Source: Nostocales cyanobacterium Centralia_MAG_434
GTDB taxonomy: Bacteria > Cyanobacteriota > Cyanobacteriia > Cyanobacteriales > Nostocaceae
Direction: 5' to 3'
DNA: 54,341 nt
Assembly: GCA_021324415.1 (NCBI GenBank)
Contig: JAJPJF010000376.1
Location: forward strand, 1 to 54,341
Below are positions 49,789-54,341 of this stretch, piece by piece (position 1 is the stretch's first letter; every line of letters starts with the position of its first letter). Both the position numbers and the translations under genes were made by a program. The notes beneath the pieces are model-generated. The model did not search any database and was not told the DNA's origin. It saw nothing but the letters and a program-made list of their open reading frames with translations.

Positions 49789-52299
49789 ATGTCGCTACTA
49801 ACCTCCAAGCAAATAGATTACTCATTTTTACTTCTTACACATATGGTGTGTGCCGATGAGCAGATTCATAGCGAAGAAGCAAAGGTACTACGAGAGTTAG
49901 CACAAAACACGAACGTGGGAATACACACCATTGAAGAGATGGAGAAAATATTGAGTCAAGATGAAAACTTTATATCTGTTGAGAATGTAGCACGTCAAAT
50001 CCAACAGGGTGAGCAAAGTGAGGCAATGCGACAGCTAATCGCTATGGCCTATATCGACGGTTATTTTTCACCATTAGAGCGGGAGATGGTAGACCATGTT
50101 GCAAAAATTTGGAACTGGTCGAATTCAGAAGTCGAAAGGTTGCTTGAGCAAACCGAAACATTTAGCAGGGTTAAACCCGCTACTGACAATAGAGACGAAT
50201 CAAAATTATCTGTTGGTGCGTGTCTTTTAAAAGGAGTAGATTCGGTTTTATCTCGCGCATTGGTAGATAATTTAGCAAAAGTTGCTCCTGAAAATCTTGG
50301 ACGTAGAATTGAGCAACTGCGGAAGGAGATATTACTAGCAGGACCTGAGTATGACGATGCAATTAAAAGATGTACAGTCATAGCAAATGAAGATTACAAA
50401 TATGCAGAAAATTCACTCAAAAGTGCTTATTCAGATCTTGTCAGTTTAGCTAAAAATCTTAAAAAATATACTGAAGCAATACAGCAAAAAACAAGTAGTA
50501 AAGGACAAGCTAATACTGTTAAAGAAGTCGCAAAACAGCTTGAAAGTACCAGAAACGCGCTGATGGTTGAAACTCTAAAAGAGCTTGAAGGGGTACGTGA
50601 GTCGCTATATGCTAAACAACGCGCTTTACAGCATTTTAGTATAGCTTTTATAGGTAAAACTAAAGCAGGGAAAAGTACTCTCCATGCAATTATTACAGGT
50701 GATGGCTGGGATGCTATTGGTGTAGGTAAACAGCGTACCACTCGTTTTAATCGGGTGTATGAGTGGAAAAATATTCGAATTATCGATACTCCTGGGATTG
50801 GTGCGCCTGGTGGTAAAAGTGATGAACAAATTGCTGAAAGCATTATTGAAGAATCTGATGTTATTTGTTATGTAGTTACAAATGACAGCATTCAAGAAAC
50901 CGAATTTAAATTTTTACAGCTTTTAAAAGAAAAAGCTAAACCCCTAATTATATTACTTAACGTTAAAAATAATCTCAGGGATACTCGAAGGTTAGAACAT
51001 TTCTTAAAAGACTCAGATAAATTGTTTGTAATGCATAGTGCAAGCGGTTTAAGCGGACATATTGAACGCATCCGTCGCTACGCCAAACAACATTACGATA
51101 ACGATTATTTTGAGGTTATTCCTGTGATGCTTTTAGCAGCCCAAATGTCACGAGAAACTGAACATCAGCAGCATAAAGACAAATTATTTAAAGCAAGCCG
51201 CATACAGGATTTTCTTGATGCTATTCGGGTGTCTTTAGTTGAGCATGGAGTAATTAGGCGTTCTCAAACTTTACTTGGTTCTACTGTTGTTGCAATTGAA
51301 GAGCCTAATAAATGGGTAACTGAACAGGTACAAGCTTATCAAGACTTAACTAAAAGTTTGAAAAATATGCGTAATAAGTTTCAAGAGGGAGTTACAAAAG
51401 CATCTAGGGAGAATCACGAATATTTAATATATGAGATTAAGGCAGTTTTTAAAGACGCATTCAATACAATTCAACCTTTTGCAGAAGAAAATTGGGATGC
51501 TGATGAAAATCAGTTGACCTCTAAATGGGAAAGTAGGTTAAGAATATTAAATTTTCAAGATAGATTAAATAATGCTTTTGAAGAACTTGGAAAAAAATTC
51601 AATCATGAAATTGAAGAATTACTAGATGAAATTGGTACTGAATTACAATTGATGGCTAGGTTAGGAGGAGAAAATTTTAATTTTAATAAGCAGAAGAATA
51701 TTAACTTCAGAGATATGGTGCGTATTGGTACTACTCTGCTAGGAATTGCGACAAGTATTACAATGCTTTTCACTGCACCTCCACTTGGTATTGTCATGGC
51801 AATTGGTACTATTGTTAGCATAATTACCGGATTTTTTAAATCCAAAAAAGAAAAACAACGTGAAGCTGCAGAAAAGATTAGCCAATCTTTAAACAATCAA
51901 TTAGAAGAGTATCAACAAAAAACACTGACTAAAGCCAAAGAAGAATTCATCAAGTATTATGATTCTGTAGCTGTTAATATTAATAACTACTTTGATGAAT
52001 TGATTTATGGTATAGAAAAAATCAGCGAGCAACTTGCAAAAACTAAAAGTCAATTAGATAGCTCTACGAATTATCTGAATCGTGTTTATGCCAAGCGCAT
52101 TATCGATTGGTGTCTTGATAAATACGAGCCATTAAAAGATGAAGAGATTATCAAAACTATTAGTAAAGTACAACGGGATTTTGGAAAAAGTATAACTATT
52201 CAAATAAGCTCTGATTTACATTTCATAAGAAACCAGGAAATAATTAACAGAGTTTTGCAAGAAGATGTTTCTATTATTTCACTAAAAACATCTAAATGA
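49789..52299 (+). CDS. TerB-like / dynamin-type GTPase fusion
   Basis: An 836-residue protein. Residues 1-130 form a helical TerB-like domain (YSFLLLTHMVCADEQIHSEE, then MAYIDGYFSPLEREM). A helical linker leads to the GTPase: P-loop GKTKAGKST (289-297), DTPGIG (D333), and LNVKNN (391 region) at the G4 position in place of NKxD. A coiled-coil follows. A two-helix hydrophobic hairpin is at about 643-690 (ATSITMLFTAPPLGIVMAIG), a typical dynamin-like membrane paddle, then another coiled coil. ATG at 49789; a TTG 13 codons earlier is a weaker choice. AT-rich compared with its neighbours. Confidence 0.8.
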   Translation: MSLLTSKQIDYSFLLLTHMVCADEQIHSEEAKVLRELAQNTNVGIHTIEEMEKILSQDENFISVENVARQIQQGEQSEAMRQLIAMAYIDGYFSPLEREMVDHVAKIWNWSNSEVERLLEQTETFSRVKPATDNRDESKLSVGACLLKGVDSVLSRALVDNLAKVAPENLGRRIEQLRKEILLAGPEYDDAIKRCTVIANEDYKYAENSLKSAYSDLVSLAKNLKKYTEAIQQKTSSKGQANTVKEVAKQLESTRNALMVETLKELEGVRESLYAKQRALQHFSIAFIGKTKAGKSTLHAIITGDGWDAIGVGKQRTTRFNRVYEWKNIRIIDTPGIGAPGGKSDEQIAESIIEESDVICYVVTNDSIQETEFKFLQLLKEKAKPLIILLNVKNNLRDTRRLEHFLKDSDKLFVMHSASGLSGHIERIRRYAKQHYDNDYFEVIPVMLLAAQMSRETEHQQHKDKLFKASRIQDFLDAIRVSLVEHGVIRRSQTLLGSTVVAIEEPNKWVTEQVQAYQDLTKSLKNMRNKFQEGVTKASRENHEYLIYEIKAVFKDAFNTIQPFAEENWDADENQLTSKWESRLRILNFQDRLNNAFEELGKKFNHEIEELLDEIGTELQLMARLGGENFNFNKQKNINFRDMVRIGTTLLGIATSITMLFTAPPLGIVMAIGTIVSIITGFFKSKKEKQREAAEKISQSLNNQLEEYQQKTLTKAKEEFIKYYDSVAVNINNYFDELIYGIEKISEQLAKTKSQLDSSTNYLNRVYAKRIIDWCLDKYEPLKDEEIIKTISKVQRDFGKSITIQISSDLHFIRNQEIINRVLQEDVSIISLKTSK

Positions 52300-52421
52300 A
52301 TATCTAAAAATCATATTTTCATGCCTTTCTTATTTATTAGTAGGAATTGCATACACTATCTCAATGTAGCAATTTAGATAAAAGTGAATATAAATTAAAA
52401 TATTTTTCAATAGGAGTAAAA

Positions 52422-52796
52422 ATGCAAGTATTTTTCGCAGAATTTTGTGGACGTTGGGGTTGTACTTGGCAAGAAGCTATTTTGACATTATTCTTTATGC
52501 ATCTAGAATTAGCAATATTTTTAATAGTACTACTAATAATATTTATCATCAGTTTACTGTTTCTACCAATCATCTTGATTCAAGATATAAAAGATAACCA
52601 AAAAACAGACTCAGATAAAATAGCCAGACGCATAGCATTTGCAATCAAAGGCGTGCAAGTACTTTCTAAATTGAGACGTAAAAATCTCACACATATAAAT
52701 GCTATAGAAAACAATGAACCAGAAATGTCTCAAAAAGAGTCAAAATTATTAAATAAAATTATAACGTTACGATTTGCAAATAAATTGAAAAATTAA
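52422..52796 (+). CDS. Small membrane protein of the GTPase cassette
   Basis: A 124-residue protein with a long hydrophobic segment (LELAIFLIVLLIIFIISLLFLP, about 27-50) preceded by a Cys/Trp segment (FCGRWGCTWQEA) and followed by a basic cytoplasmic tail. ATG at 52422 follows TAGGAG. It lies between two dynamin-type GTPase genes (gaps 122 and 42 bases), so it may anchor or link them. The family is not recognised. Confidence 0.65.
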   Translation: MQVFFAEFCGRWGCTWQEAILTLFFMHLELAIFLIVLLIIFIISLLFLPIILIQDIKDNQKTDSDKIARRIAFAIKGVQVLSKLRRKNLTHINAIENNEPEMSQKESKLLNKIITLRFANKLKN

Positions 52797-52838
52797 ATTT
52801 ATTTAATACTTGGATAAAAATAAGAGAAGGTAACCAAA

Positions 52839-54260
52839 ATGGCTCAAAAAAAAACATTTAATGCTGCTGAAATCGCTACTAAATTCAAAAACGCTTGTGT
52901 CAAGTTTGATAAAATTTTAGATCAAGCAAATTATCCTGAATTTGCAGCTATTCGTAATAAACTACGTGATGAAGTCAAAAAATATCTTAAAAATGGGATT
53001 ATTACAGTAGCTCTTGTTGGCCAATATAATGCAGGTAAATCTACAACTATTTCTGCACTTACAGGACGACGAGATATTAAGATTGATTCTGATATTGCAA
53101 CTGATATAACTGCGACCTATGACTGGAATAATATCAAATTAATAGATACACCAGGACTATTTACAGATCGTCAAGACCACGATGAAATTACCTATGATGC
53201 AATCAATAAAGCAGACTTATTAGTTTATAGCCTTACTTACATGCTTTTCGATTCAATCACAGTAGAAAATTTTAAGAAGTTGGCCTATGAAAAGGGTTAT
53301 CGTTGGAAAATGATGTTGCTTATCAATAAAATGTCTGATGAAGCAGGAGAAGAAGTGCAAAAAATTGCTAATTATCGCAAAAGTTTATCAGAGGCACTTA
53401 AGCCCTACAGTATTGACGAATTCCCAATTTGCTTTATCGATGCAAAAGATTATTGTGATGGTGTAGATCAAGATGATGATTTTCTCATTGAAATTAGTCG
53501 TTTCCAAACTTTTATTGATGTTTTAAATAATTTCGTCGAACGCCGCGCTGCACTTACTCGTTTTGATACACCAGTACGAATTGTTTTAGCTTCTGTAGAT
53601 GAAGCTCAATTAAGCTTTACGCGCAATTCTAATCAAGATACCACTTTTTTAGAAGTACTGACACGATTATCTCGAACAGTGCGTAAGGAAAGAGAACGCT
53701 TGCGAACAAAATTTCGTAGTCTAGCCTTAGAAATTTCCTCTGCAATTGCTAAAGAGGGCATTAATCTAGCATATTCTGTGGGAACAATAACTCAGGAAGA
53801 TTTTGAAAAACTGAGTAAAACAGCAGAGTTAAGTGTGCAGAAGCATTATGATAATGCTATAGAAAAATTAAAAAAGTTGGTAGAAGTGGCTGTTGAAGAT
53901 ATTAGTCAAGAAGTCAAAGAAGTATTGCAGAGTAACCTTGCACAAACATTTATCAGTTGTTTAGAAAATACTCAAAAAATATCTACTAAAGATGTTGATA
54001 ATGATATAAATGTTGAACGTCTACAAAGTCAAGTAGAAGCACTACAAAAAATTGGTGATGTATTAGGAGTTCATTGGGATAAATTTACAACTGGTAGGGT
54101 TGCTTCTAGTGGTCAAGGCTTTTTAAATGCCACAAATGTAGCAGGTAGTAATCTTCATCATGTAGTTTATGGTGTAGGAAAATTTATTGGTGTCGATTTC
54201 AAGCCTTGGCAAGCCGTTGGTATTGCTAAAAACCTGGTTCTTCAGTACTTGTTATGCTAA
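52839..54260 (+). CDS. Dynamin-family (LeoA-like) GTPase, probably C-terminally truncated
   Basis: A 473-residue protein with a helical N-terminus, P-loop GQYNAGKST (61-69), switch ATDITAT, DTPG (D103) and G4 NKMS (N163) rather than NKxD. Long coiled coils follow (about 250-420). Near the end the sequence GQGFLNATNVAGSNLHHVVY, then GKFIG and KPWQAVGIAKN, resembles the membrane-proximal region of LeoA-like dynamin GTPases, where I expect a further hydrophobic segment. Instead it ends LVLQYLLC after 10 residues. Either the 3' end is disrupted or this is a short relative. Confidence 0.75.
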   Translation: MAQKKTFNAAEIATKFKNACVKFDKILDQANYPEFAAIRNKLRDEVKKYLKNGIITVALVGQYNAGKSTTISALTGRRDIKIDSDIATDITATYDWNNIKLIDTPGLFTDRQDHDEITYDAINKADLLVYSLTYMLFDSITVENFKKLAYEKGYRWKMMLLINKMSDEAGEEVQKIANYRKSLSEALKPYSIDEFPICFIDAKDYCDGVDQDDDFLIEISRFQTFIDVLNNFVERRAALTRFDTPVRIVLASVDEAQLSFTRNSNQDTTFLEVLTRLSRTVRKERERLRTKFRSLALEISSAIAKEGINLAYSVGTITQEDFEKLSKTAELSVQKHYDNAIEKLKKLVEVAVEDISQEVKEVLQSNLAQTFISCLENTQKISTKDVDNDINVERLQSQVEALQKIGDVLGVHWDKFTTGRVASSGQGFLNATNVAGSNLHHVVYGVGKFIGVDFKPWQAVGIAKNLVLQYLLC

Positions 54261-54341
54261 ACTAACAATTAAAATGCCAATTCAATAAGCATCGAATTCG
54301 GAAATTATCAAAGTTTCTAAATCCATAAGCCGAGCGTTTAA

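Noticed and set aside
54215-54260. Insertion of the AGAAACC/GGTTTCT hairpin element as the cause of the GTPase truncation
   Set aside because: Only about 10 bases (AAACCTGGTT) resemble the element core and the element ends are absent; the conserved IAKN codons already explain part of the match.

Overview
The window is chromosomal DNA from a cyanobacterium, most likely a filamentous, heterocyst-type member of the Nostocales. The evidence is psbA (D1), a phycobilisome-linked petH, phosphoribulokinase, a PsbP-family protein, a large PEP carboxylase, frequent HIP1 octamers (GCGATCGC), and short tandem repeats of 7 and 9 bp between genes. The genus is not resolved from sequence alone.

Layout. 1-7.5 kb: the start of an orphan IF2_N-domain gene (cut by the left edge), a histone-deacetylase-like hydrolase, an unknown gene coupled to an MscS channel, an alpha/beta hydrolase and uvrA. 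7.6-9.6 kb: a small accessory patch with an unknown gene, a VapB-type antitoxin next to a truncated VapC, a nucleotidyltransferase-fold protein and a remnant of a Uma2-family gene. 9.7-16.9 kb: MDR oxidoreductase, phytol kinase-like protein, cupin, DUF2358, glycosidase-like protein, epoxide-hydrolase-like protein, pentapeptide-repeat and CAAD-domain proteins. 17-23.3 kb: hom and petH on the minus strand, then prk and metK on the plus strand. 23.6-31 kb: a sensor histidine kinase, a PcrA/UvrD helicase, a psbP-maf pair and small conserved genes. 31-41.4 kb: ppc, a probable polysaccharide O-acetylation pair (an SGNH-type protein with four N-terminal modules, followed by an MBOAT protein) and psbA. 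41.5-49.5 kb, minus strand: a CbiMNQO cobalt transporter followed by an MFS gene, a soluble lytic transglycosylase and a UbiH-like monooxygenase. 49.8-54.3 kb: an AT-rich three-gene cassette of a TerB-like/dynamin-type GTPase, a small membrane protein and a second dynamin-type GTPase that looks cut short at its C-terminus.

How the genes fit together. Most of the window is core metabolism: carbon fixation (prk, ppc), photosynthetic electron transport (petH, psbA, psbP-like), the methionine/SAM branch (hom, metK), DNA repair (uvrA, pcrA) and the cell envelope (slt, MBOAT pair). The accessory parts are the toxin-antitoxin/Uma2 debris at 8.1-9.6 kb and the GTPase cassette at the right end, which is the best candidate for an uncharacterised membrane-stress or defence system.

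Repeats are the other notable layer. Five 9-bp arrays all lie just downstream of genes, with the GACAAGGAG strand always the coding strand. Two of them share a 39-bp flank. Two related hairpin elements have matching ends. The last codons of uvrA, maf and cbiM come from repeat sequence.
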